NCBI RefSeq assembly: GCF_004403395.1
Contig: NZ_SOGN01000035.1
Location: 344,036-408,035, forward strand
Direction of reading: 5' to 3'
DNA length: 64,000 bases
Source: Cryobacterium cheniae
GTDB taxonomy: Bacteria > Actinomycetota > Actinomycetes > Actinomycetales > Microbacteriaceae
Shown: piece by piece, positions 55,358 to 63,319 of the stretch
Numbering within the stretch: position 1 is the stretch's first letter
Layout of the letters: the number at the start of each line of letters is the position of its first letter
Notes under the pieces: generated by a model
Seen by the model: only the letters and a program-made list of their open reading frames with translations
The model's database searches: none
What the model was told of the DNA's origin: nothing
Made by a program: the position numbers and the translations under genes

Positions 55358-56368
55358 CTACCAGCGGGGGTGGATCTGGTCGCGCAGCATCCGGTCGTAG
55401 ATGTCCTGCACTCCCTCATTGAACGCGGGGCTGAGCGGGGCGACCGAACCGGCGGCGGCGTTGCCGCGGGCCTGCTGCACCGACCGGGCGCCGGGGATGA
55501 CGGAGCTGACGCCGTCGATCTGGGCGACCCAGGCCAGGGCGGCCTGCGCGGGCGTGAGCTCCTCGGCCGCACTCTGTTCGGGCAGCGACGCCACGAGCGC
55601 CGCGAACTCCGCGGCGGCTGCCAGGCCGGTCTCGTAGTCCACGCCGGAGAAGGTTTCGCCGACGTCGAAAGCGCTGCCGTCACGGTTGTAATTGCGGTGG
55701 TCGTTCGCCGCGAAGGTGGTCTCCCGGGTGTACTTGCCGGTCAGCAGCCCGCTCGCCAGCGGAACGCGGGCGATGATGCCCACACCGGCAGCGCGCGCGG
55801 CCGGCACGACGGCCTCGAGCGGCTTCACCCGGAACGCGTTCAGGATGATCTGCACGCTGGCCAGGCCGGGTCGCGTGATGGCGGCGAGCGCCTGGTCGCA
55901 GGTCTCCACGCTCACCCCGTAGGCGGCGATGGCTCCCTCGGCGACAAGGGTGTCGAGGGCGTCGTAGACCTCGTCGGAGGCGATCACGTCGCTCGGCGGG
56001 CAGTGCAGCTGAACCAGGTGCAGGGTGTCCAGGCCGAGGTTCGTGCGGGACCGGTCGGTCCAGGTCCGGAAGTTGGCGAGCGTGTAATTCTCGGCCAGCT
56101 GGTCGACCCGTCGTCCCATCTTGGTGGCCACGGTGATCTCGGCGGCGGCGTCGCTGCCGGCCAGGAACCGGCCGATGATCTGCTCGCTGCGACCGTCGCC
56201 GTAGACGTCGGCGGTGTCGAAGAAGGTGACGCCGGCGTCGACGGATGCCGCGAGTACCGCGGTCGCGTCGCTCTCCGACACGTCACCCCAGTCCGCTCCC
56301 AGCTGCCAGGTTCCCAGCCCGATCACGGAGACGGTTCGGCCGGTTCTTCCGAGGGTTCGTGTGTCCAT
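55358..56368 (-). CDS. Aldo/keto reductase
   Basis: A 336-residue AKR. 'TRTLGRTGRTVSVIGLGTWQLGADWG', 'GVTFFDTADVYGDGRSEQIIG' (Asp, Tyr), 'VATKMGRR' (Lys) and 'VQLHCPP' (His) give the tetrad. The C-terminal 'SVIPGARSVQQARGNAAAGS' is the cofactor motif. It belongs to a different subfamily from the genes at 36621 and 47840. ATG 56368 has ggagag 2-3 nt upstream. Its 5' end overlaps the end of the alpha/beta hydrolase gene by 46 nt on the same strand. Confidence 0.93.
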   Translation of the reverse strand: MDTRTLGRTGRTVSVIGLGTWQLGADWGDVSESDATAVLAASVDAGVTFFDTADVYGDGRSEQIIGRFLAGSDAAAEITVATKMGRRVDQLAENYTLANFRTWTDRSRTNLGLDTLHLVQLHCPPSDVIASDEVYDALDTLVAEGAIAAYGVSVETCDQALAAITRPGLASVQIILNAFRVKPLEAVVPAARAAGVGIIARVPLASGLLTGKYTRETTFAANDHRNYNRDGSAFDVGETFSGVDYETGLAAAAEFAALVASLPEQSAAEELTPAQAALAWVAQIDGVSSVIPGARSVQQARGNAAAGSVAPLSPAFNEGVQDIYDRMLRDQIHPRW

Positions 56369-57240
56369 CTCTCCAGCCTAGCCACGGAAGCGGCATCCGA
56401 CGCGGCAGCAGCCTCGAACCCGGCGCCGGCGTCGATGACCCGGGCCAGCGCCCGGGCGAGACGCGGACGGATGAGATGGTCGTTCGCTTCGACGCGGTGC
56501 ATGGTGACGTGGCGCATCCGTTCGATCACGGTCATGGAGCCGAAGGCGATGAACGCGTCCAGCACGCCGTAGACCACGTCGACCGGAATCCGCAGGGCGG
56601 CGATGTCGCTGACCACGGTCTGCGATTCGATGCAGTGCTCCAGCGACTTCACGAACGGGGTCCAGTTGCGCTCCGTCAGCTCGAAGATGCCCTTCGGCAG
56701 CAGCCGGGCGATGATGGCCGCGTTCGCGAGCGTGAACTCCTTGTTCAGCCGGAGGAAGTCGTAGGCGCGCAGGTAGGTGTTCACCCGGGCCCGCACCCAG
56801 CGGTCGCCGATGTCGGTCGGCGACAGGTAGACCGGCGGCCCCACGAGCACCACCCGGGACACCTGGGTGCGCCGGGACGCGCGGGTGCGGGGCAGCGCGG
56901 CCAGCCGGGCCACGATCAGGCTGCCGAGGGAGTGGCCCACCAGGATGAACGGCTCGCGCAGTTTCAGCGACCGGATCGTGGCCGCCAGAGCCTCGACATG
57001 GTCCACGAGCCGGTACTCGCACCCCTCGGGGATCGGCGATTCGCCGAAACCCAGGATATCGACGGCGATGACCCGGTGCCGGGGCACGAGCAGCGGCACC
57101 AGTTCCCGGAACGTCTCCGAGGACGAGGCGATGCCGTGCACGAGGATCACGACCGGGCCGGTGCCCTCGTCGGTCGCGATGTGCAGCAGCGGCGGGCGTG
57201 GCCGGCCGAGCCGTGCGAAGGGGGCCGCCCACCAGGTCAT
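56323..57240 (-). CDS. Alpha/beta hydrolase
   Basis: A 305-residue alpha/beta hydrolase. The oxyanion region is 'VVILVHGIASSSETFRELVPLL', the nucleophile Ser is in 'LVGHSLGSLIV', and the late His is probably in 'EANDHLIRPRLARAL'. ATG 57240 is chosen because the conserved fold begins soon after and gga lies upstream; the longer frame from 57324 adds a poorly conserved tail. Substrate is unknown. Its last 46 nt overlap the downstream aldo/keto reductase start, suggesting co-expression. Confidence 0.88.
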   Translation of the reverse strand: MTWWAAPFARLGRPRPPLLHIATDEGTGPVVILVHGIASSSETFRELVPLLVPRHRVIAVDILGFGESPIPEGCEYRLVDHVEALAATIRSLKLREPFILVGHSLGSLIVARLAALPRTRASRRTQVSRVVLVGPPVYLSPTDIGDRWVRARVNTYLRAYDFLRLNKEFTLANAAIIARLLPKGIFELTERNWTPFVKSLEHCIESQTVVSDIAALRIPVDVVYGVLDAFIAFGSMTVIERMRHVTMHRVEANDHLIRPRLARALARVIDAGAGFEAAAASDAASVARLERWTHEPSEEPAEPSP

Positions 57241-57354
57241 GGTTCCAGTATCGCCTCGAAAGGCGGTCTCGTTCCAGTCGCCGCCCGTCGCACGCGCGTC
57301 TGCCGAGACGCGATTGTGATCCATCGCCGACGATCGCGGTCGTACAGTGAGGCC

Positions 57355-58260
57355 ATGAAGCGTTTTCCCGCGCTGGCCGCGGTACTCCTCGGCACCCTGC
57401 TGCTGGCCGGCTGCTCCGTGCCCGGCGCTTCCACCGACTCCGGCAACTCCGGCACAGCCCCCGGCGTCTCCGAACCCGGCCTTCCCGAACCCGGCACCGT
57501 CGAACCCGGCACCGAATCGGGGACCTCCGACGAGTCTCTCGACTCGCGCGCCTTCCAGGACGGCAGCACGGGTGAGATCGCCTCCAGCCAGCGCGACGTG
57601 ATCACCACCGGGATGGTCTCGATCACCGTGACGGACCCGATCAAGGCGGTGCAGGATGCCGTCACCATCACCGAGCAGGCCGGCGGCCGGATCGACAGCC
57701 GCACCGAGAACCCCTCCACCGGCAACCAGCCGGCGAGCGCGAACATCACCCTGCGCATCCCCTCCGACGAGCTCGACGCCACCCTGACCGAGCTGAAGAA
57801 CCTCGGCACCGTGAACTTCGTCACCCTCAACGCCTCGGACATCACCCAGCAGACCCAGGACCTCGACGCCCGCATCACGTCGCTGCAGACCTCGGTCGAC
57901 CGTCTGCTGGCCCTGATGCAGTCGGCGACGAGCACCGCTGACCTGCTCGCGGCGGAGAGCGCCCTGTCGGCCAGGCAGAGCGAGCTCGAGGGGTTGCAGT
58001 CCCAGCGGGACTACCTCGCCGACCAGGTCGATTTTTCGACGATCACGCTCGACCTCTACTCCACCGGAACGGTGCCGCCGGCTGCCCCCGATGATTTCTG
58101 GGGCGCGGTCGCCGCGGGCTGGCAGACTCTCGTGGCGGCCTTCGGCACAGCCATCCTCGGCATCGGCTTCGCGCTGCCCTGGCTGCTGGCCCTCGGCCTG
58201 GTCGCCGGTGTCGTCTATCTGGTGATCCGGTTGTCACGCAGGCGGCACCCGCCCGCGTAA
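57355..58260 (+). CDS. DUF4349 lipoprotein
   Basis: A 301-residue membrane-anchored protein. The signal peptide ends in lipobox L-A-G-C (about residue 20), followed by a Ser/Gly/Glu-Pro repeat linker. The DUF4349 domain runs 'DVITTGMVSITVTDPIKAVQDAVTITEQAGGRIDSRTE' to 'SQRDYLADQVDFSTITLDLY', with a coiled-coil segment ('LDARITSLQTSVDRLLALM'). A C-terminal transmembrane helix ends in 'RLSRRRHPPA'. Function is unknown. ATG 57355 has gtgagg upstream. Confidence 0.9.
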   Translation: MKRFPALAAVLLGTLLLAGCSVPGASTDSGNSGTAPGVSEPGLPEPGTVEPGTESGTSDESLDSRAFQDGSTGEIASSQRDVITTGMVSITVTDPIKAVQDAVTITEQAGGRIDSRTENPSTGNQPASANITLRIPSDELDATLTELKNLGTVNFVTLNASDITQQTQDLDARITSLQTSVDRLLALMQSATSTADLLAAESALSARQSELEGLQSQRDYLADQVDFSTITLDLYSTGTVPPAAPDDFWGAVAAGWQTLVAAFGTAILGIGFALPWLLALGLVAGVVYLVIRLSRRRHPPA

Positions 58261-58269
58261 ACTTATCCA

Positions 58270-59436
58270 GTGAACACGTCCGCCGAACTCTCCCCGCTCG
58301 GTGACGAGCTTCTCGAACGCATCCGGTCTCGTGCCGCGGAACATGACCGGGACAACACCTTCCCCGACGCCGACCTGGCCGACCTGATCGCCTGCGGCTA
58401 TCTCCGTTCGCTCGTTCCCGTCACCCACGGTGGACTCGGCCGCGGCGTACAGCAGGTCGCCGACGACCAGATCCGCCTCGCCGCCCATGCCCCGGCCACG
58501 GCCCTCGCCGTCAACATGCATCTGGTCTGGACGGGCGTGGCCCGCACCCTGCACCAGCGCGGCGACGACAGCCTCGACTTCGTGCTGCACGGCGCCGTCG
58601 CCGGCGAGGTCTTCGGCTTCGGCGTGAGCGAGCCCGGCAACGACCTGGTGCTCTCCGATTCGATCACGACCGCGAGCCCGCGGCCCGACGGCGGCTACCG
58701 GTTCACCGGGACCAAGATCTTCACCACGCTCTCCCCGGCGTGGACCCGTCTGGGCACCATGGGCATCGACCGGGAATCCGCCGACGGACCGAAGATCGTC
58801 TGGGCCTTCATCGATCGGGCCGACCCGGGGGTGAGCCAGAAGGATGACTGGGACACCCTGGGCATGCGGGCCAGCCAGAGCCGCAGCACCGTGCTCACCG
58901 GCGCATCCGCCCGCCCGGATCAGGTCTTCCGGAGGCTGGACCCGGGGCCGAGCCCCGACCCGCTGATCTTGGCCATCTTCGCCAATTTCGAGATCCTGCT
59001 GGCCGCGGTGTACACCGGCATCGGCCGGCGCGCAGTCGAACTGGCCGTGCTGGCGGCGAAGCGACGCACGTCGCTGAAACACGACGGCCGAACCCTGGCG
59101 CTGGACCCGGACATCCGTTGGCGCGTCGCGGAGGCAGCGATGATGATGGATGGCCTGTACCCCCAGATCGATGCCCTCGCCCACGACGTCGACACCCTGG
59201 CCGATCACGGCCCACGGTGGTTCCCGCTCCTGTCGGGCCTCAAGTACCGGGCCACCGAGACCGCACGCCTGGTCGTCGACCAGGCTGTGCGGGTGAGCGG
59301 CGGCTCGTCCTACTTCGCCGGCGACGAGCTCGGCCGGCTGTACCGCGACGTGCTCGCCGGGCTCTTCCACCCCTCCGACGCCGAATCGGCACACGCCACC
59401 GTGGCCGCCGCCTGGCTGGGTCCGATCGATGTCTGA
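58270..59436 (+). CDS. Acyl-CoA dehydrogenase family protein
   Basis: A 388-residue flavoprotein of the acyl-CoA dehydrogenase fold. 'RYRFTGTKIFTTLSP'-type middle beta domain is preceded by 'FGFGVSEPGNDLVL' (FAD loop), and 'WDTLGMRASQSRSTVLTGA' follows. The C-terminal helices include 'RLVVDQAVRVSGGSSYFAGDELGRLYRDVLAG'. The usual catalytic Glu is not obvious, so it may be one of the hydroxylase/desulfurisation-like members (DszC-type). GTG 58270 is 10 nt after the DUF4349 stop. It overlaps the exporter gene by 8 nt. Confidence 0.87.
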   Translation: MNTSAELSPLGDELLERIRSRAAEHDRDNTFPDADLADLIACGYLRSLVPVTHGGLGRGVQQVADDQIRLAAHAPATALAVNMHLVWTGVARTLHQRGDDSLDFVLHGAVAGEVFGFGVSEPGNDLVLSDSITTASPRPDGGYRFTGTKIFTTLSPAWTRLGTMGIDRESADGPKIVWAFIDRADPGVSQKDDWDTLGMRASQSRSTVLTGASARPDQVFRRLDPGPSPDPLILAIFANFEILLAAVYTGIGRRAVELAVLAAKRRTSLKHDGRTLALDPDIRWRVAEAAMMMDGLYPQIDALAHDVDTLADHGPRWFPLLSGLKYRATETARLVVDQAVRVSGGSSYFAGDELGRLYRDVLAGLFHPSDAESAHATVAAAWLGPIDV

Positions 59437-60775
59437 CGTCACCCGCACGCTCAACGTCTTCGACAGCGCCGCCTACACCCGCTCCGTTCTCGACCTCACC
59501 ATGCGGCTCGCGGAGGTCATCTTCGCGGCCGGCGCCGGCGCCGAAGACGCCACGGCCGCCATGGAAGCCATCACCCGCGCCTACGGGCTCAGGGGCACCG
59601 AGGCCAATGTCACCCACACGATCATCGCGCTCACCCACGAGGACCCGGCCACGCACGAGTCCATCACCCGGAGCCGTAACGTCAAGTACCGCTCCCTCAA
59701 CTATGGGAAGCTCACGGCCACCTCCGAGCTGATCGCCGAGATCCTCGACTCGCCGCCCGAAGTCGCCGACGCCCGCAAACGCCTGGCCACCATCGTCAGC
59801 GCCAAGCCGCAGGTGCCGGCACTCTACCGACGAATAGGCTGGAGCCTGGTCGGGGCCGGCGCCGCCGTGCTGATCGGCGGCGGCCTGGTCGTCTGCATCG
59901 CGGCCTTCATCGCCACCTTCTTCATCGACCTGATCACGACCGCGCTCGACCGCCGCCAGGTTCCCGTGTTCTACCAGAACGTGGTGGGCGGGGCGATCGG
60001 GCCGGTCGTCGCCGCTGTCGTCGCGCTGATCGACCCCACGGCGAATCCGTCCCTGGTCGTCATCGCGACCATCATCATGCTCCTGGCCGGCGTCACCACC
60101 TTCGGCGCCGTGCACGACACCCTGTCCGGCTTCTACCTGACCGGTACGGCCCGGATGATGGAGGCTTTGCTGATCACGGGCGGCCTGGTCACCGGCGTGG
60201 CCGGCGCGTCACTCCTGGTGGCCCGCTTCGGGTTCCAGCTGCGCGTCGATGCCAACCTCACGCCGACTCTGGCCGACCTGCCGGTACTGCTGGTCGCCGC
60301 CATCGTCATCGTCGCCGGTTTCGGCCTCGCCGTGCAGGTGCCGTGGCGGGCGTTCTGGGTGGTCTGCCTGCTCGGCGCCGTCGCCGAGCTGCTCTACCTG
60401 GCCGGCGTGAGCGCCGGATTCGACCTGGTCTGGTCGTCGGCGCTCAGCGCCGTGGGCGTCGGCCTGCTGGCCGCGATCGCGGCACGGATCGTGCGCACTC
60501 CCCCACTGGTCATCGTGGTTTCCGCGCTCGTCCCGCTCGTTCCGGGGCTGATCCTGTTCCGCGGCCTGCTGCAGCTGTCCGACGGCAACATCGACGGCCT
60601 GCTCAGCATGCTGACCGCCGGTGCCGTGGCCGCCGCACTGGCGGCGGGCGCCATCCTCGCCCAATACGTGGTGCAGTTCGTCTGGGGTCCGGCGCGCAGG
60701 CTGCAGCGCCGGTTCGTCGGACCGTTGATGGCACTGCCGGTGCGGTTAGGCCGCGGCCCCGGCACGCGGATCTAG
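59429..60775 (+). CDS. Threonine/serine exporter (ThrE) family protein
   Basis: A 448-residue protein with an N-terminal cytosolic ThrE domain ('LDLTMRLAEVIFAAGAGAEDATAAMEAITRAYGL...HTIIALTHED') and about ten C-terminal helices (residues about 135-430). This one-chain form matches Corynebacterium ThrE architecture, which exports threonine and serine. It starts 8 nt before the acyl-CoA dehydrogenase stop. A strong palindrome follows its end. Confidence 0.93.
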   Translation: MSDVTRTLNVFDSAAYTRSVLDLTMRLAEVIFAAGAGAEDATAAMEAITRAYGLRGTEANVTHTIIALTHEDPATHESITRSRNVKYRSLNYGKLTATSELIAEILDSPPEVADARKRLATIVSAKPQVPALYRRIGWSLVGAGAAVLIGGGLVVCIAAFIATFFIDLITTALDRRQVPVFYQNVVGGAIGPVVAAVVALIDPTANPSLVVIATIIMLLAGVTTFGAVHDTLSGFYLTGTARMMEALLITGGLVTGVAGASLLVARFGFQLRVDANLTPTLADLPVLLVAAIVIVAGFGLAVQVPWRAFWVVCLLGAVAELLYLAGVSAGFDLVWSSALSAVGVGLLAAIAARIVRTPPLVIVVSALVPLVPGLILFRGLLQLSDGNIDGLLSMLTAGAVAAALAAGAILAQYVVQFVWGPARRLQRRFVGPLMALPVRLGRGPGTRI

Positions 60776-60815
60776 CTGCACTGCTAGCGCCGCTTCCCGA
60801 CCTCGCGGCACAGGG

Positions 60816-60857
60816 TGTGGACGCGGGCGCACGGTGCATCGTGCGCCCGCGTCCACA
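60816..60857. terminator. Perfect 17-bp hairpin between convergent genes
   Basis: tgtggacgcgggcgcac (60816-60832) and gtgcgcccgcgtccaca (60841-60857) are perfect arms with an 8-nt loop. It lies 41 bp after the exporter stop and 35 bp from the convergent small gene, fitting a bidirectional terminator despite the lack of a T-run. Confidence 0.8.
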
Positions 60858-60891
60858 GGGTGCGCCGCGACCGGCAGCGAGGATCTCCCTG

Positions 60892-61137
60892 CTAGTTGGG
60901 GATGTCCGCTTGGCCGTCGGGCTCATCATGCTCGTCGTCGACGAAACGGTAGGGGATGGGTTCCTCGGTCGCCCGGACGAGGCGGAACGTGCGGTGCGCG
61001 GTCACGCCGTCATCCGTGAAGTCGATCACGACCTCCTTCTGGTACTCGCCGTTCACGTATTCGAGTTCGCGCGGTGTGCCGGCGGCGATCACGTTGGGTC
61101 CGTAGAAGATGGCCTGGTAGGTGGTTTTGTCGCTCAT
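60892..61137 (-). CDS. Small conserved-looking protein, unknown function
   Basis: An 81-residue acidic protein ('TTYQAIFYGPNVIAAGTPRELEYVNGEYQKEVVIDFTDDG...PIPYRFVDDEHDEPDGQ'). Strand-rich composition and codon bias look genuine. ATG 61137 has gagaggga 7 nt upstream. No named family is recognised. It converges on the exporter gene. Confidence 0.75.
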   Translation of the reverse strand: MSDKTTYQAIFYGPNVIAAGTPRELEYVNGEYQKEVVIDFTDDGVTAHRTFRLVRATEEPIPYRFVDDEHDEPDGQADIPN

Positions 61138-61336
61138 GGTGTGTCCCTCTCTGCCGGGTGGTGACGTCTGCCCCGCTGGCGAGGCGCGTCGGCCCCAGCC
61201 TACGGCCGGGTCGGCAAGTTGCACAGGGGCCGGGCACCGGCGGGAAGCGGCGGGAAGCGGGAAGGTGCCGTTTCGCGGCAACCCGCGTAGGGTCGAAGTC
61301 ACGGTGCCGCTGGGGCTCGGTTTCGAAGGAGTACAC

Positions 61337-61459
61337 ATGGCTGACAAATCACCCAAAAAGGACGCATCCAAAAAGGTCGCCGGTAAGTCCTTGAAGGAAA
61401 AGCGTGCCGACAAGCACGCCAAGGCGAACGAGACGACCGAGAAGGCGCGCAAGGCCTAG
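61337..61459 (+). CDS. Very small Lys/Ala-rich protein (40 residues)
   Basis: A 40-residue protein ('MADKSPKKDASKKVAGKSL' onwards to 'TEKARKA'), extremely rich in Lys, Ala and Glu and probably a single basic helix. aaggag lies 7 nt before ATG 61337, and a textbook intrinsic terminator follows 23 bp after the stop, so this is a complete small transcription unit. Function is unknown. Confidence 0.75.
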   Translation: MADKSPKKDASKKVAGKSLKEKRADKHAKANETTEKARKA

Positions 61460-61482
61460 CGCCTGGTCCACGATTAAACTCA

Positions 61483-61519
61483 GGGTGTTGCCGCGGTTGC
61501 CGCGGCAACACCCTTTTTT
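61483..61519 (+). terminator. Intrinsic terminator of the small Lys-rich gene
   Basis: A perfect 14-bp stem (gggtgttgccgcgg with ccgcggcaacaccc) with a 3-nt loop is followed by tttttt. It is the clearest rho-independent terminator in the window. Confidence 0.92.
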
Positions 61520-61538
61520 GTCCCGAAAGGACCCGCCG

Positions 61539-62408
61539 ATGACACTTCCCCCCGCAGACACCCTGGTGGGCTACCCCGCCGGCCAGACCGAAGGAACCGC
61601 CACGGTGCTGCACGTCGAGCCGCTCCCGACCGGACTGGTCGCCGTGCTCCTGGACACCACCCCCGTGCACCCGGTCGACGCCGGCTGGCCCGACCAGGGT
61701 CCCGATCGGGCCGTGCTGCGCGTCGCCGGAACCGAGCTGCCGGTGCTGGACTGCGTCGTGGGAGCGACAGACGGGGCGGCGCTGCACCTGGGCCGGGACA
61801 TCCCGGTGCCGAAGGGAACGCCGGGCTGGGCGTTCGTCGTGGCCCATCTCGTGGAGGGCCACGACGCTCTGACCCCGGGGCAGACGGTCACCGCCGTCGT
61901 CGACGCCGGCTACCGGCAACGGATGTCCGCGGGCCACACCGCCTGCCACCTCGCCTCCCTCGCCCTCAACCGGGCCCTCGCCGACCGGTGGAAGAAGGAG
62001 GTCCGCGCCGACGCCCTCGGCAACCCCGACTTCGACGGCACCGCGATCGACGTGTCCCTGATCGGCGAGAACGGATCCGTCGACACGTACCGGCTCGGCA
62101 AATCCCTGCGCCGGAAGGGCTTCGTCACCGACGGACTGACGGAGCAACTGGCCGGGATCGAATCCGCGGTGAACGCCGCCCTGGCCGAATGGGTCGCCAC
62201 GGGCGTGGGCGTGCGCATCGACCGGGACGGCCCGCGGCTCACCGACCGCCGGTACTGGGTCTGCGAGCTGCCGGCACACGAGGTGCGCATCCCCTGCGGC
62301 GGCACCCACGTCTCCTCCCTGGCCGAACTCGACGCCGTGCGCGTGGCCCTGTCCGCGGCGGACACGGAGGGCACGACCGTGCTCACCATGGCGACGTCGG
62401 TCGGCTGA
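61539..62408 (+). CDS. AlaX-like tRNA editing domain protein
   Basis: A 289-residue protein of the alanyl/threonyl-tRNA editing (second additional domain) family. The zinc and catalytic motifs are both present: HxxxH in 'SAGHTACHLASLALNRA' and CxxxH in 'IPCGGTHVSSLAEL'. Stand-alone AlaX proteins remove Ser or Gly from mischarged tRNA-Ala. ATG 61539 is preceded by aaagga about 8 nt upstream. It is longer than the smallest AlaX, with an N-terminal OB-like portion ('GYPAGQTEGTATVLHVE'). A tRNA-Ala gene lies 0.75 kb downstream on the other strand. Confidence 0.88.
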   Translation: MTLPPADTLVGYPAGQTEGTATVLHVEPLPTGLVAVLLDTTPVHPVDAGWPDQGPDRAVLRVAGTELPVLDCVVGATDGAALHLGRDIPVPKGTPGWAFVVAHLVEGHDALTPGQTVTAVVDAGYRQRMSAGHTACHLASLALNRALADRWKKEVRADALGNPDFDGTAIDVSLIGENGSVDTYRLGKSLRRKGFVTDGLTEQLAGIESAVNAALAEWVATGVGVRIDRDGPRLTDRRYWVCELPAHEVRIPCGGTHVSSLAELDAVRVALSAADTEGTTVLTMATSVG

Positions 62409-62414
62409 CCGCGG

Positions 62415-62485
62415 CAACCAGGCAATCAGGCAATCAGGCGATCAGACGATCAGACGATCAGACGATCAGACGATCAGACGATCAG
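62415..62485. repeat. 8-bp tandem repeat, about 8 copies
   Basis: The unit cgatcaga (earlier copies gcaatcag) repeats about eight times. It starts 7 bp after the AlaX-like stop and runs into the 3' end of the frame-disrupted gene, whose stop (62474-62476) lies inside it. Confidence 0.9.
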
Positions 62486-63016
62486 GAGAGCCTCCACCGC
62501 GTCGGTCCCGCGGATCTCCCCCAGAAGCTCGAGGATGCGGTCCACGACCTTTACCGACACCCCCGGGCAGACGATGCTGTGGGGCCCGAGCCTGCCCAGA
62601 CCTCCGGCATACCGTAGAAGGTGCGGCTGATGCGCACCGCGTTGACCCGGTGCGGCAGACGGATGCGCTCACCCAGCAGCATCCGCAGCCGGAGCCGGTG
62701 AGGGCTGCGCGGACGGTGGCCAGGTAGCGGAAGTGGCCCCGGTCGCAGATGCACTCGTATTCGGCCCCGATGCGCGTCTCCTGACTAAGAAGCGTTCGCC
62801 GGCCGGCGACCACCTTGCGCAGCAGCTGGGCCCGGCTGCGCTTCGTCTCGGCGAGGAGCATGCAGAGCGGGCAGTCGCGTTGCAGGGTGATGCGCGCATC
62901 CGTCGCCGTCGCCCCGTGCCGCAACGGAAGCGCACGGACGTGCCTCCGCCTGAACCATCTGCCGCACCAGCCGCACCAGCCGCACCAGCCGCACCAGCCG
63001 CACCAGCCATGGTCAC
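62474..63016 (-). pseudogene. Frame-disrupted zinc-finger-like gene
   Basis: Protein-like sequence continues through three frames on the minus strand. It opens with a ribosome-binding site (caggag) and GTG 63016/ATG 63010 followed by a Gly-Ala-Ala repeat. It then shifts to 'DARITLQRDCPLCMLLAETK' and 'YECICDRGHFRYLATVRAAL' (Cys-pair zinc motif), then near 62680 to 'LPHRVNAVRISRTFYGMPEVWAG', then near 62585 to 'VKVVDRILELLGEIRG' and a stop at 62474. At least two and probably three frameshifts are needed. Sequencing error is possible. No family name is recognised. Confidence 0.5.
62961..63009. repeat. 9-bp tandem repeat (Gly-Ala-Ala coding)
   Basis: gcaccagcc repeats about 5.5 times at the 5' end of the frame-disrupted gene; on the minus strand it encodes Gly-Ala-Ala. 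Confidence 0.9.
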
Positions 63017-63101
63017 GCTCCTGCCCGCGCCCCGGTGGCGCGGGCCCACGCTATTCCGGGCCACTGACATTCAGCCGAATCCGGGAGCCACGGAAGGCGC
63101 G

Positions 63102-63139
63102 GGAAAAAGAAGCAGGCCCCCGGTTTCCCAGGGGCCTGC
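63102..63139 (-). terminator. Intrinsic terminator of tRNA-Ala
   Basis: The stem gcaggcccc (63112-63120) with ggggcctgc (63131-63139) is followed on the minus strand by ttcttttt. It lies 26 bp beyond the 3' end of the tRNA. Confidence 0.85.
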
Positions 63140-63164
63140 GACTGACTATCAGTGACTTTCTCGG

Positions 63165-63237
63165 TGGAGCTAAGGAGATTCGAACTCCTGACCTTCTCAT
63201 TGCGAACGAGACGCGCTACCAACTGCGCCATAGCCCC
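63165..63237 (-). tRNA. tRNA-Ala (anticodon CGC)
   Basis: The minus-strand 73-nt sequence folds as a cloverleaf. The acceptor ggggcta pairs with tagctcc, the D-arm is gcgcagttggtagcgc, the anticodon stem ctcgt/atgag carries loop ttcgcaa (anticodon CGC, reads GCG), and the T-arm is aggagttcgaatctcct. CCA is not encoded. An intrinsic terminator follows. Confidence 0.95.
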
Positions 63238-63319
63238 CAACCGCTTATGCAGAATATCACGCGCAGCGACCGAGTTTCACCGCCCCGCCCGTGAGAGCCC
63301 GAATCGCCCCCGGATTCGC

